The notes under the pieces were generated by a model. It was not told the DNA's origin. It did not search any database and saw only the letters and a list, made by a program, of their open reading frames with translations. Positions 1-7,108 of a stretch of 64,000 nucleotides of DNA are shown here, in pieces; positions within the stretch are counted from its first letter, which is position 1; every line of letters starts with the position of its first letter. The stretch is from contig NZ_JBNPXQ010000006.1 in assembly GCF_050433225.1 (NCBI RefSeq), positions 248,001-312,000 on the forward strand, in the 5' to 3' direction. This DNA comes from Sphingomonas_D zeicaulis. GTDB taxonomy: Bacteria; Pseudomonadota; Alphaproteobacteria; Sphingomonadales; Sphingomonadaceae. The translations under genes were made by a program, and so were the position numbers.

Positions 1-348
1 CCGGCGGGCAGCGGCAATGGCCGCGAGATCCGCGGCCCCGCCACCCTGGGTGATATCGTCGAGGGCGAATGCCTGCAGGTGCTCGACGTGTTTATGGCCA
101 GCGAGCAGGGCAATTTCCTCACCGGCGTCTGGAGCTGCACGCCCGGCACGATGAAGCTGACCGACTATCCGTTCAACGAGATGGCGGTGCTGATCGAGGG
201 GCGTATCGAGATCACCGACGAGGACACCGGCGAGACGATGAGCTTCGGCCCCGGCGAGGCGCTGGCGATCAGCAAGGGGTTCCGCGGCACCTGGTACATG
301 CCCGAAGCGGTGTTGAAGCGCTTCGCGGCGGAGATTCCGAAGGCCTGA
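1..348 (+). CDS. cupin-domain protein, 5' end outside the window
   Basis: The frame is open from base 1 to a TGA at 346-348, so the N-terminus is missing. The visible 115 residues look like the small cupin family once called DUF861 (cupin_3, related to ureidoglycine aminohydrolase cupins): a W-x-C-x-P-G stretch, then a strand pattern ending in FGPGEALAISKGFRGTW. Such proteins form a compact beta barrel and often bind a small metabolite; no substrate can be read from the sequence. It is convergent with the dimethylamine operon, so it may or may not belong to the methylamine island. An internal ATG at 79 exists, but similarity to the fold begins before it. Confidence 0.75.
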   Translation, partial: PAGSGNGREIRGPATLGDIVEGECLQVLDVFMASEQGNFLTGVWSCTPGTMKLTDYPFNEMAVLIEGRIEITDEDTGETMSFGPGEALAISKGFRGTWYMPEAVLKRFAAEIPKA

Positions 349-404
349 AAGGCGGCGCTCGGGGCGAACGGAGAGGGGGCGGGGGATGGTGGCCTCCCGA
401 ACCC

Positions 405-1466
405 CTACCCCGCCAGCCGCTCCACCTCCGGCGCGATCCCCGGCGAGGTCGGCGCGCCGTCATCGAACGGCGCGAGATGGTCGATCGCGATCTGACGATA
501 GCGGTTGAGCCCCTTATAGGCCTCCAGATCGGGATGGATGTCGCGCAGCACGCGGTGCAGGCGGCGGCCCCATTTGGGCACGCGGGCGAGTTCGTCGATG
601 CTCGCCAGATAGCAGCGGATGCCGAACAAGATGCCGTTGGAGCGCGGCAGCCGGAACAAAGTCTGCAACTCCACGCGCAGGTGCAGTTTGCCGCCGACAT
701 TCTCGGGCGTGATCGTCGTGCGGTCCGGCCCCCAGATCGGGTAATTCTCGGGCGAGGTGTCGAGCCGCGGATTGACCGTCATCGTCCAGTTCAGCCGCCG
801 CACCGGCTTGCCATATTGCAGTCTCAGCAGGAATTGCAGCGCGCGGTCGAACACGCCCATCTCATGCGCCAGCGGCACGGGGCCGTGCCATTCGTGGAAG
901 CTCATGCCGGCGTTGAATTCCAGCGACCAATCCGCCTGCGTCGTCACCATGCCGCCATCGACATAGAGATTGTTGTCGCGCTGGTCCTGCAGCGTGTAGT
1001 CGCCCTGCGCCTGCCGGGTGATATATTCGAACGGCTCATAGGGCAGGGTGGTTGGATCGCCGAAGATGAAGCTGTCCTCGATCCCCAGCGGCCGGTTGGT
1101 CCAGGTCCAGCGATCGCCGTCGCGCACGAGCTGGAAATCCTCGGGATAATCCTGCGCGAGGCTTTCCATGATCAGTTCGAGCGTGTCCCACTGCGCGGGC
1201 ATCATGTGCGGCAGCACGATGCAGCGATTGGGATCCTGTTCTAGCACCAGCGCGCGTTCGCGGCATTCGGCAACATAATGCTCGTCGATGTCGAACGCCG
1301 CCTGGAACGCCTCGGTCGGTCCGCCACGGACATGCGGCTCGATATTCACCGAGTACATATATTCGTCCTGCGGGAACGGGAACGGGAAGCGCAGGATGCC
1401 GGCGTCGCTGTTCGCGTAGCGGAAATCGTCGCGGAAGGTTTCGTCGGGCTTGAAGCGGATCGTCAT
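405..1466 (-). CDS. dmmC: dimethylamine monooxygenase heme subunit (DUF3445 / oxidative N-demethylase alpha)
   Basis: The 353-residue product fits the DUF3445 family, the heme-binding subunit of heme-dependent oxidative N-demethylase and of bacterial dimethylamine monooxygenase, which converts dimethylamine to methylamine and formaldehyde. Family hallmarks are the N-terminal FPFPQDEY stretch, the central TTQADWSLEFNAG then FHEWHGPVP segment, and a C-terminal RxELQTLFRLPRS block. It is the third gene of a minus-strand operon, 13 bases after the reductase gene. The symbol follows the published dmmDABC order; subunit letters differ between papers, so the family assignment is firmer than the letter. 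No signal peptide or membrane segment is seen, so it is cytoplasmic. Confidence 0.87.
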   Translation of the reverse strand: MTIRFKPDETFRDDFRYANSDAGILRFPFPFPQDEYMYSVNIEPHVRGGPTEAFQAAFDIDEHYVAECRERALVLEQDPNRCIVLPHMMPAQWDTLELIMESLAQDYPEDFQLVRDGDRWTWTNRPLGIEDSFIFGDPTTLPYEPFEYITRQAQGDYTLQDQRDNNLYVDGGMVTTQADWSLEFNAGMSFHEWHGPVPLAHEMGVFDRALQFLLRLQYGKPVRRLNWTMTVNPRLDTSPENYPIWGPDRTTITPENVGGKLHLRVELQTLFRLPRSNGILFGIRCYLASIDELARVPKWGRRLHRVLRDIHPDLEAYKGLNRYRQIAIDHLAPFDDGAPTSPGIAPEVERLAG

Positions 1467-1479
1467 CGGCGGGTCCGGT

Positions 1480-2427
1480 CTAGAGATCGAGGGTCAGCGA
1501 CGGCGTCAGCGCGCGCGAGACGCAGGGCATCACCAGCCCGCCCCGGGCCTTTTCGTCGTCGCTCAGGAAATGGTCACGATGCTCGGGGGTTCCTGCCAGC
1601 ACACGCGTGAGGCACTCACCGCAGGCGCCGCCGCGGCACAGCGAACGGATCGGCGCGCCGGCGGCTTCGAGCGCTTCCAGCATCGATTCCTCTTCGCCCA
1701 CCGCCACTTCGATGCCGGTGCGGGCAAGCTGAACCCTGAACGGCGCGCCGCCGGTGGCACCGAAGCTTTCGAGGTGGATGCGGCCCTTGGGCCAGCCCAG
1801 CGCCAGCGCGGTTTCGCGCACCCCGTCCATCAGGCTGGACGGGCCGCAGGTATAGACGTGCGTGCCGAGCGGCTGGCGGGCGAGCAGCTCCGCGATCGAC
1901 AGCGCGTCGCGGGCGGGGTGGATATGGATGTTGTGGCTGGCATGCGCCGCCAGCAACGCCTCGAACACCGCGATCTCGTCGGCGCGGACGAAGAGGTGGA
2001 ACTCGAAATGCGCGCGGCGCTGCGCCAGCACCGGCAGAAAGGAAAGAAAGGGCGTGATGCCGACGCCACCGGCGATCAGCAGATGCTTGCGCGCGCGCGC
2101 CTGCAGCGGGAACAGGCTGTTGGGCCGAGCCGCGTCGAGGACGTCGCCTTCCTTCAGCATCTCGTGGATGAAGGCCGATCCGCCGCGCGAGCGCTCGGTG
2201 CGGCGCACGACGATCTCGTAGCGCGATCGATCCTCGATCGATCCGGTCAGCGAATAGGAATTGCGCAGCGACGCGGCGCTGGCCGGCAGCACGATCGGCA
2301 GATGCGCGCCGGGCAGCGGTGATGGGAGGAGGCCGCCATCGGCGGCTTCGAGGATGATGCGCTTCAGCGTGCCCGCTAGCGGCTCGACGGCGCGGACGCG
2401 CAGGACGATCGGGTCGATGAGGATCAC
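1480..2427 (-). CDS. dmmB: dimethylamine monooxygenase reductase subunit, FMN/2Fe-2S (PDR/VanB type)
   Basis: A 315-residue phthalate-dioxygenase-reductase-like protein that should pass electrons from NAD(P)H to the heme subunit. The flavin motif RNSYSL lies near residue 75, the nucleotide-binding glycine loop (AGGVGITPFLS) near 120, TCGPSSLMDGV near 190, and a plant-type ferredoxin domain ends the protein with Cys264, Cys269, Cys272 and Cys302 (CRGGACGEC...C). The start is GTG; it overlaps the stop of dmmA by four bases (GTGA), implying translational coupling. The VanB-like architecture alone would fit many oxygenases; the flanking dmmA and DUF3445 genes decide the role. Confidence 0.88.
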   Translation of the reverse strand: MILIDPIVLRVRAVEPLAGTLKRIILEAADGGLLPSPLPGAHLPIVLPASAASLRNSYSLTGSIEDRSRYEIVVRRTERSRGGSAFIHEMLKEGDVLDAARPNSLFPLQARARKHLLIAGGVGITPFLSFLPVLAQRRAHFEFHLFVRADEIAVFEALLAAHASHNIHIHPARDALSIAELLARQPLGTHVYTCGPSSLMDGVRETALALGWPKGRIHLESFGATGGAPFRVQLARTGIEVAVGEEESMLEALEAAGAPIRSLCRGGACGECLTRVLAGTPEHRDHFLSDDEKARGGLVMPCVSRALTPSLTLDL

Positions 2428-3005
2428 GAGTAGATGGTCTCGATCTCGGGAATGTCGCCGGGCACTTCGGCATCCACCTGCACGCCGGCAAAGGCGTTCA
2501 GGCGGCGCGAGAAATGGTCACGCACGAACAGGTTCGCGCCGCACCCCGAACAGGCGACGATGTTGGTGGTGACGCCTTCGGTGATCGTGCGGCAATGATT
2601 GCAATAGACGCGCCGCGCGCCGCTGCCTTGCGCGAACAGCCGCACTTCCTCGGGGCCCATGCCCGCTTCCTCGGCAACCGCATTGACCGCCCACAGGAAG
2701 GGCTCGCGCCCGATCGCATGGAGGCGGAAGCCCATTGTCTCGCGGCCCAGGCGGTGGCGCAGCGCGGTCAGCATGTGCTGCTGCGCGCGAAAGCCCTGGT
2801 CGCGCGCATCCTTGCCCGCTTCCGGGATCGCCTGGCTGTTGCCGGCGATCGTCCAGCGCTCGTCGAACGACGATGCGGTGATCCCGTCGACAAAAGCCGC
2901 CTCCGGCAGCGCGTTGGTGTCCGACAGCAACAGATTGTAACGCGCGACGGCGTCGATTCCGAGCGGCGCATAGCGCGGCCTGCTCTTGATTCCCTGATCA
3001 ATCAT
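2424..3005 (-). CDS. dmmA: dimethylamine monooxygenase subunit, DmmA family
   Basis: The 193-residue product matches the DmmA-like family. A C-terminal zinc-ribbon or rubredoxin-like knuckle uses Cys135, Cys138, Cys152 and Cys155 (CNHC...CSGC), followed by the typical VRDHFSRRLNAFAGV and a tail ending in acidic residues. It is the first gene of the minus-strand dmmABC operon and is needed with the heme and reductase subunits for dimethylamine oxidation. Its promoter must lie in the 183-base divergent spacer shared with dmmD. The metal bound by the four cysteines cannot be told from sequence. Confidence 0.85.
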   Translation of the reverse strand: MIDQGIKSRPRYAPLGIDAVARYNLLLSDTNALPEAAFVDGITASSFDERWTIAGNSQAIPEAGKDARDQGFRAQQHMLTALRHRLGRETMGFRLHAIGREPFLWAVNAVAEEAGMGPEEVRLFAQGSGARRVYCNHCRTITEGVTTNIVACSGCGANLFVRDHFSRRLNAFAGVQVDAEVPGDIPEIETIYS

Positions 3006-3048
3006 GGACTTGCGCCAACGCCGCTCCCCAACCCCGATCCTGAATTAC

Positions 3049-3064
3049 TTTCCTATCAAGAAAA
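3049..3064. promoter_or_regulatory. palindromic A-tract site between dmmA and dmmD (candidate operator)
   Basis: TTTCCTATCAAGAAAA is an imperfect palindrome in the dmmA/dmmD divergent spacer. A near copy (TTTCCTCATAAGAAAA) lies between tmm and mgsA, and related sites occur at 11620-11636 and 18573-18586. Recurrence in all three divergent promoter regions of the island suggests a binding site for one of the two regulators encoded at 11.7-13.4 kb. This is inference from position and similarity. Confidence 0.5.
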
Positions 3065-3188
3065 AAGTTTGTCAATGAGTGATCGGTTGATGCACGATGT
3101 TCGCGATGACCGAATCCTGCCGAACGAGCTTGCACCCTGCGGGCCCGCGGTGTGGATCATGGTCCGAACTCCAGCAAGAAGGCCGACG

Positions 3189-4322
3189 ATGACGAATTCC
3201 TGGCGAACCACCGCCCTTGCAGAGCGGCACCGCGCGCTCGGTTCGAACCTCGAAGACTGGATCGGGATGCCGACCGCCTGGTTCTACGATCATGATCCGT
3301 CCGAAGACCATGTCGCGATCCGCACCCGCGCGGGGTTGATGGACGTGTCGGGCCTGCGCAAGCTCCACCTCACCGGCCCGCACGCGACCGCGATCCTCGA
3401 TCATGCAACGACGCGCAATGCCGAAAAGATCATGCCGGGCCGGTCCGCCTATTGCTGCTTCCTGAGCGAGGAAGGCACGTTCATCGACGACGGCATCCTC
3501 TATCGCAAGGGGCCGAACGACTGGTTCGTCGTCCATGGCGGCGGCAGCGCGCATGATGTGCTGGCCCCCGCGGTGGTCGGCCGCAACGCGGCGCTGTTGT
3601 TCGACGACGACCTCCATGACATCTCGCTGCAGGGGCCGCTCGCGGTCGACTATCTGGCGAAGCATGTGCCGGGCATCCGCGATCTCGCCTATTTCGGCCA
3701 TGTCTCGACAACCTTGTTTGGCAAGCCGGTGATGATCTCGCGCACCGGCTATACCGGCGAGCGCGGTTACGAGATCTTCGCGCGCGGGCGCGACATCGTC
3801 GCGATCTGGGACCAGATCGTGGCGGAAGGCAAGGAGATGGGCATCGTCCCCGCCGCGTTCTGCGCGCTCGATGCGCTGCGCGTGGAGAGCTATTTGCTGT
3901 TCTTCCCGTTCGACAATTCGCAGGTCTATCCCTTCCCGCAGGGTCCGCAGGGCGACACCTTGTGGGAACTCGGCCTCGACTTCACCGTCAGCCCCGGCAA
4001 GACCGGCTTCCGCGGCGCCGAGGCGCATTACCGCGCGAAGGGCAAGGAACGCTTTAAGATCTTCGGTATCGAACTGGAATCGGACAAGCCGGCAGGCAAT
4101 GGCGATCCGCTGTTCGATGGTCACAGGCAGGTCGGCGTGGTGACGCAGGGCATGGTCTCCACCCTCACCGGCCGTTCGCTTGGCATTGCCCGGCTGGATG
4201 TCGACAAGGCGGTGCCGGGCACGGTGCTGGAACTGCGCGGGGCGGAACTGTCCGCGAAGGCGGTGGCGGCGGAACTGCCGTTCGATGATCCGAAGAAGCT
4301 GAAGCGCACCGCGAAGGGGTGA
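3189..4322 (+). CDS. dmmD: GcvT-like tetrahydrofolate-dependent demethylation protein
   Basis: A 377-residue aminomethyltransferase-fold (GcvT/DmdA-like) protein. It shows the N-terminal GLMDVSGLRKLHLTGP region, the TGYTGERGYEIF loop typical of folate-binding GcvT domains, and the C-terminal GIARLDVDKAVPG block. The ATG at 3189 follows an AAGAAGG ribosome-binding site; the frame is open farther upstream but without family similarity. It is transcribed away from dmmABC. Published dmmDABC clusters place such a protein beside dimethylamine monooxygenase, where it probably captures the formaldehyde-level carbon on tetrahydrofolate. Alternative: a free-standing demethylase for another methylated amine or sulfur compound. 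Confidence 0.8.
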   Translation: MTNSWRTTALAERHRALGSNLEDWIGMPTAWFYDHDPSEDHVAIRTRAGLMDVSGLRKLHLTGPHATAILDHATTRNAEKIMPGRSAYCCFLSEEGTFIDDGILYRKGPNDWFVVHGGGSAHDVLAPAVVGRNAALLFDDDLHDISLQGPLAVDYLAKHVPGIRDLAYFGHVSTTLFGKPVMISRTGYTGERGYEIFARGRDIVAIWDQIVAEGKEMGIVPAAFCALDALRVESYLLFFPFDNSQVYPFPQGPQGDTLWELGLDFTVSPGKTGFRGAEAHYRAKGKERFKIFGIELESDKPAGNGDPLFDGHRQVGVVTQGMVSTLTGRSLGIARLDVDKAVPGTVLELRGAELSAKAVAAELPFDDPKKLKRTAKG

Positions 4323-4331
4323 TTTCCGGAC

Positions 4332-4356
4332 GGGCGGTCTCGCAAAGGGACCGCCC
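4332..4356 (+). terminator. short hairpin after dmmD
   Basis: GGGCGGTC (4332-4339) pairs perfectly with GACCGCCC (4349-4356) around a 9-base loop, ten bases after the dmmD stop. There is no T-tract, so it may act with the larger inverted repeat that follows rather than as a classic terminator. Confidence 0.45.
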
Positions 4357-4366
4357 CTAACCTCCG

Positions 4367-4452
4367 TTCGTCCCGAGCGCAGTCGAGGGACGAGTCACGG
4401 ACACCAGATTTTCAACGCGACCCCAATGTCCCTCGACTGCGCTCGGGACGAA
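4367..4452. repeat. perfect 25-bp inverted repeat in a convergent spacer
   Basis: The arms at 4367-4391 and 4428-4452 are exact reverse complements (core GTCCCGAGCGCAGTCGAGG), separated by 36 bases. It lies between the convergent ends of dmmD and folB. Sequences of this core are familiar as dispersed intergenic repeats in sphingomonads. Here it could also end transcription from both sides. Confidence 0.8.
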
Positions 4453-4479
4453 AGGTGAAGTTGAAAGCCAAGGCGGCAG

Positions 4480-4845
4480 TCACTCCCGCCCCGCGCTCCA
4501 CACCGCACCCGCCACAGCAGCCCCGGGCATCGCCCCGGGCTTGGTCAGGCACACCCGCACCCGATGCACCCGCCGGTCCTCCAGCAGCGCATCCGCCAGC
4601 GTCATCGCGATGATCTCGACGAGGTCGAAATGCTGCGCCGCCAGCAGCCGCTCCACCGTTCGGGGAACGAGGTCATAGTCCACCGTCTCGCCGATCCTGT
4701 CGGCCCCCGGCGGATCCACCTCCAGTTCGGCGTCAATCAGCAGCGTCTGCCGCGCGCGGCGCTCGTCGGGATAGATGCCGACGCTGGCGGACACTTCCAG
4801 CCCGCGCACGAACAGCAGCATCCGGCCGGGCGCGGCCTCCATCAT
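4480..4845 (-). CDS. folB: dihydroneopterin aldolase
   Basis: A 121-residue FolB-family protein that would cleave 7,8-dihydroneopterin to 6-hydroxymethyl-dihydropterin and glycolaldehyde in folate synthesis. Matching features are GIYPDER near residue 23, the TVDYDLV segment near 55, FDLVEIIAMTLADALL, and the C-terminal VRVCLTKPGA followed by an alanine-rich end. It is the last gene of the long minus-strand operon mgdABCD-purU-folD-folB, five bases after folD. Placement there ties pterin supply to the tetrahydrofolate demand of methylamine demethylation, an inference from context. The length is usual for the family. Confidence 0.85.
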   Translation of the reverse strand: MMEAAPGRMLLFVRGLEVSASVGIYPDERRARQTLLIDAELEVDPPGADRIGETVDYDLVPRTVERLLAAQHFDLVEIIAMTLADALLEDRRVHRVRVCLTKPGAMPGAAVAGAVWSAGRE

Positions 4846-4850
4846 GGCGG

Positions 4851-5711
4851 TCAGGCGCGGCGCTGGCGCGCCGCTTCCAGCGTGTTGCGCAGCAGGCAGG
4901 CGATCGTCATCGGGCCGACGCCGCCGGGCACCGGGGTGATCGCATCGGCCTGTTCCGCGGCCTCGGCATAAGCGACATCGCCGACGAGGCGGGACTTGCC
5001 GTCATCGGTCGGCACCCGGTTGATGCCCACGTCGATCACGATCGCGCCAGGCTTGATCCAGTCGCCGCGGATCATCTCCGGCCGGCCGACCGCCGCCACG
5101 ACGATATCGGCGCCGCGCACCACCTCGGGCAGGTCGCGGGTGCGCGAATGGGCGATCGTCACCGTACAGTTCTGCTGCAGCAGCAATTGCGCCATCGGCT
5201 TGCCGACGATGTTGGATCGGCCAACGATCACCGCGTGCAGCCCGTCCAGCCTGGGCTGGACCGACTGGATCAGCAGCATCGCGCCATAAGGCGTGCAGGG
5301 GGCGATGCCGCCGGTGCCGGTGGCGACCAGCCCGACATTGATCGGGTGGAAGCCGTCGACATCCTTGGCCGGATCGATCGCGCGCAGCACCTTGTCGCTG
5401 TCGATATGCCCAGGCAGCGGCAGTTGCACGAGGATGCCGTCCACCGCGTCATCGGCGTTGAGCGCGGCGACCAGCGCGAGCAGATCCGCCTCGCTGGTTT
5501 CCACTGGCAGCTTATGCTCGAACGAGGCCATGCCGACCTCGACCGTCATCCGCGCCTTGGAGCGGACATAGACCTGGCTCGCGGGATCCTCGCCCACCAG
5601 CACCACCGCGAGGCCGGGGGTGATGCCGGCGTCCTTCAGTGCGGCGGTCTCGTCCGCCACGCGCAGCCGCAGCGCCGCGGCGGCTGCCTTGCCATCGATG
5701 ATCGTCGTCAT
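4851..5711 (-). CDS. folD: methylenetetrahydrofolate dehydrogenase / methenyltetrahydrofolate cyclohydrolase
   Basis: A 286-residue bifunctional FolD that oxidises 5,10-methylene-THF to 10-formyl-THF. Motifs include YVRSK with the catalytic lysine at about 52, DGILVQLPLPGHI near 95, DVDGFHP, PCTPYGAM, VVGRSNIVGKPMAQLL in the NADP-binding domain, and PGGVGPMTIACLL near the end. It is seven bases after purU within the mgd operon. In this setting it receives methylene-THF made by the N-methylglutamate dehydrogenase complex and the other GcvT-domain demethylation proteins, and feeds PurU. Confidence 0.96.
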   Translation of the reverse strand: MTTIIDGKAAAAALRLRVADETAALKDAGITPGLAVVLVGEDPASQVYVRSKARMTVEVGMASFEHKLPVETSEADLLALVAALNADDAVDGILVQLPLPGHIDSDKVLRAIDPAKDVDGFHPINVGLVATGTGGIAPCTPYGAMLLIQSVQPRLDGLHAVIVGRSNIVGKPMAQLLLQQNCTVTIAHSRTRDLPEVVRGADIVVAAVGRPEMIRGDWIKPGAIVIDVGINRVPTDDGKSRLVGDVAYAEAAEQADAITPVPGGVGPMTIACLLRNTLEAARQRRA

Positions 5712-5718
5712 GATCGGC

Positions 5719-6588
5719 TCAATCCGGGAAGACGACGGTCTTGTGGCCGTTCATGAAGGCGCGACCGCTGAGGTGGAAGGAAACCGCGCGGGCGAGCACG
5801 CGACGTTCGATGTCGCGGCCCTTGCGGACGAGATCCTCCGGTGTGTCGTGGTGGCTGATCCGCTCCACGTCCTGCTCGATGATCGGGCCCTCGTCGAGGT
5901 CGGCGGTCACGTAGTGCGCGGTCGCGCCGATCAGCTTCACGCCGCGGCCATGCGCCTGGTGATAGGGTTTGGCACCCTTGAAGCCGGGCAGGAAACTGTG
6001 GTGGATGTTGATGCAGCGGCCCGAGAGGAAGCCGGCCAGATCGTCCGACAGGATCTGCATGTAGCGCGCGAGGATGATCAGGTCGGCGCCGGTCTCGTCG
6101 ACGATCGCCTTGATCTGCGCTTCCTGCTGCGGCTTGGTATCCTTGGTGATCGGCAGATGATGGAAGGGCACGTCGCCGAAATCGCTGCTTGCATAGGTCG
6201 AGCGCGGATGGTTGGAGACGATGCCGACCACGTCCATCGCCAGTTCGCCGATGCGGTGGCGATAGAGCAGATCGACCAGGCAATGGTCGAACTTGGACGC
6301 GAGGATCAGCACCTTGAGGTTCTGGTCGGCCGGGCGGATCACCCAGTCCATGCCATAATGCTCGGCGATCGGGGTGAAGCCGGCCTTCACCGTTTCCACC
6401 GCCCCGGCATCGGGCAAGGTGAAGACGATGCGCGTGAAGAAGCGGCCGGTTTCGGGATCGTCGAACTGATGCGCCTCGGTGATGTTGCCGCCGTGGTTGA
6501 ACAGCTCGGTCGAGACCTTGGCGACGATGCCGGGCTGGTTCGGGCAGGAAAGCGCGAGCAGGCAGGAAATTGGGTTCATCGAGGTCAT
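5719..6588 (-). CDS. purU: formyltetrahydrofolate deformylase
   Basis: A 289-residue PurU: an N-terminal ACT domain (CPNQPGIVAKVS at about 14-25) and a C-terminal formyl-transferase fold (INIHHSFLPGFKGAKPYHQA, then GATAHYVTADLDEGPII). It hydrolyses 10-formyl-THF to formate and THF. The Asn-His pair in INIHHS and the Asp in DLDEGP are the expected catalytic residues. It lies 16 bases after mgdD. In methylamine users it releases the C1 unit as formate while regenerating free THF. Initiation could be at 6588 or the Met three codons later (MNPISCLL). Confidence 0.95.
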   Translation of the reverse strand: MTSMNPISCLLALSCPNQPGIVAKVSTELFNHGGNITEAHQFDDPETGRFFTRIVFTLPDAGAVETVKAGFTPIAEHYGMDWVIRPADQNLKVLILASKFDHCLVDLLYRHRIGELAMDVVGIVSNHPRSTYASSDFGDVPFHHLPITKDTKPQQEAQIKAIVDETGADLIILARYMQILSDDLAGFLSGRCINIHHSFLPGFKGAKPYHQAHGRGVKLIGATAHYVTADLDEGPIIEQDVERISHHDTPEDLVRKGRDIERRVLARAVSFHLSGRAFMNGHKTVVFPD

Positions 6589-6604
6589 GCCCTGTTGGTT
6601 CGGG

Positions 6605-7108
6605 TTAGAGTGCGGCCGCGGTGGCTTCTATCCACCGGATCAGGCTGTTCCGGAAGCTGCGGAAAACGGCAAGGTCGTAGGTCGGCTGGTCGTCGACCTG
6701 CCAGACGATCACGCCGATATGGGCGATCACGGTGGTGACGGCCGATCCGGCGCTGAAGCTGTCGGGGTGAAGGTCGATCGGCATGCCGCGCTGGAGCAGG
6801 CGGCGCGCATCGGCGCCGGCCAACCGGATGACGACATAGCCGCTCGACTGGTCGGTGACCGAGGCGAGCCCGGTCAGCGTTTCGGCGACACTTTCCGCCC
6901 AGTCCGGCGCGTCGGTTTCGCCGATCGCCAGCCACGTGCCGCGGCCGGTGCCGATCAGCCCGATCGCGTCGCCGGCGGTGAAGGCCGGGCGGGTGGGGGC
7001 GTCGACCCCCAATGCGGCGCCGATCTGCGATCCGTCCACGCCCTTGCGGGCCATCACGCTGGCGAGGGACACGGCATCGCGTTCGCTGATGCTCAGCCGG
7101 TCAGCCAT
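6605..7108 (-). CDS. mgdD: N-methylglutamate dehydrogenase gamma subunit (sarcosine oxidase gamma-like)
   Basis: A 167-residue protein of the sarcosine oxidase gamma family, the small structural subunit that packs against the GcvT domain of the alpha subunit. The conserved ARRLLQRGMPIDLHP and VWQVDDQPTYDLAVFRSF segments are present. The ATG at 7108 overlaps the end of mgdC by eight bases; the frame extends farther upstream but only as a shadow of mgdC. It could equally be soxG of a true sarcosine oxidase. The gmaS and mgsABC genes nearby make N-methylglutamate the likelier substrate. Confidence 0.85.
   Translation of the reverse strand: MADRLSISERDAVSLASVMARKGVDGSQIGAALGVDAPTRPAFTAGDAIGLIGTGRGTWLAIGETDAPDWAESVAETLTGLASVTDQSSGYVVIRLAGADARRLLQRGMPIDLHPDSFSAGSAVTTVIAHIGVIVWQVDDQPTYDLAVFRSFRNSLIRWIEATAAAL

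Noticed and set aside
3072..4124. A 350-codon minus-strand open frame
   Set aside because: Opposite to dmmD; no ribosome-binding site or family.
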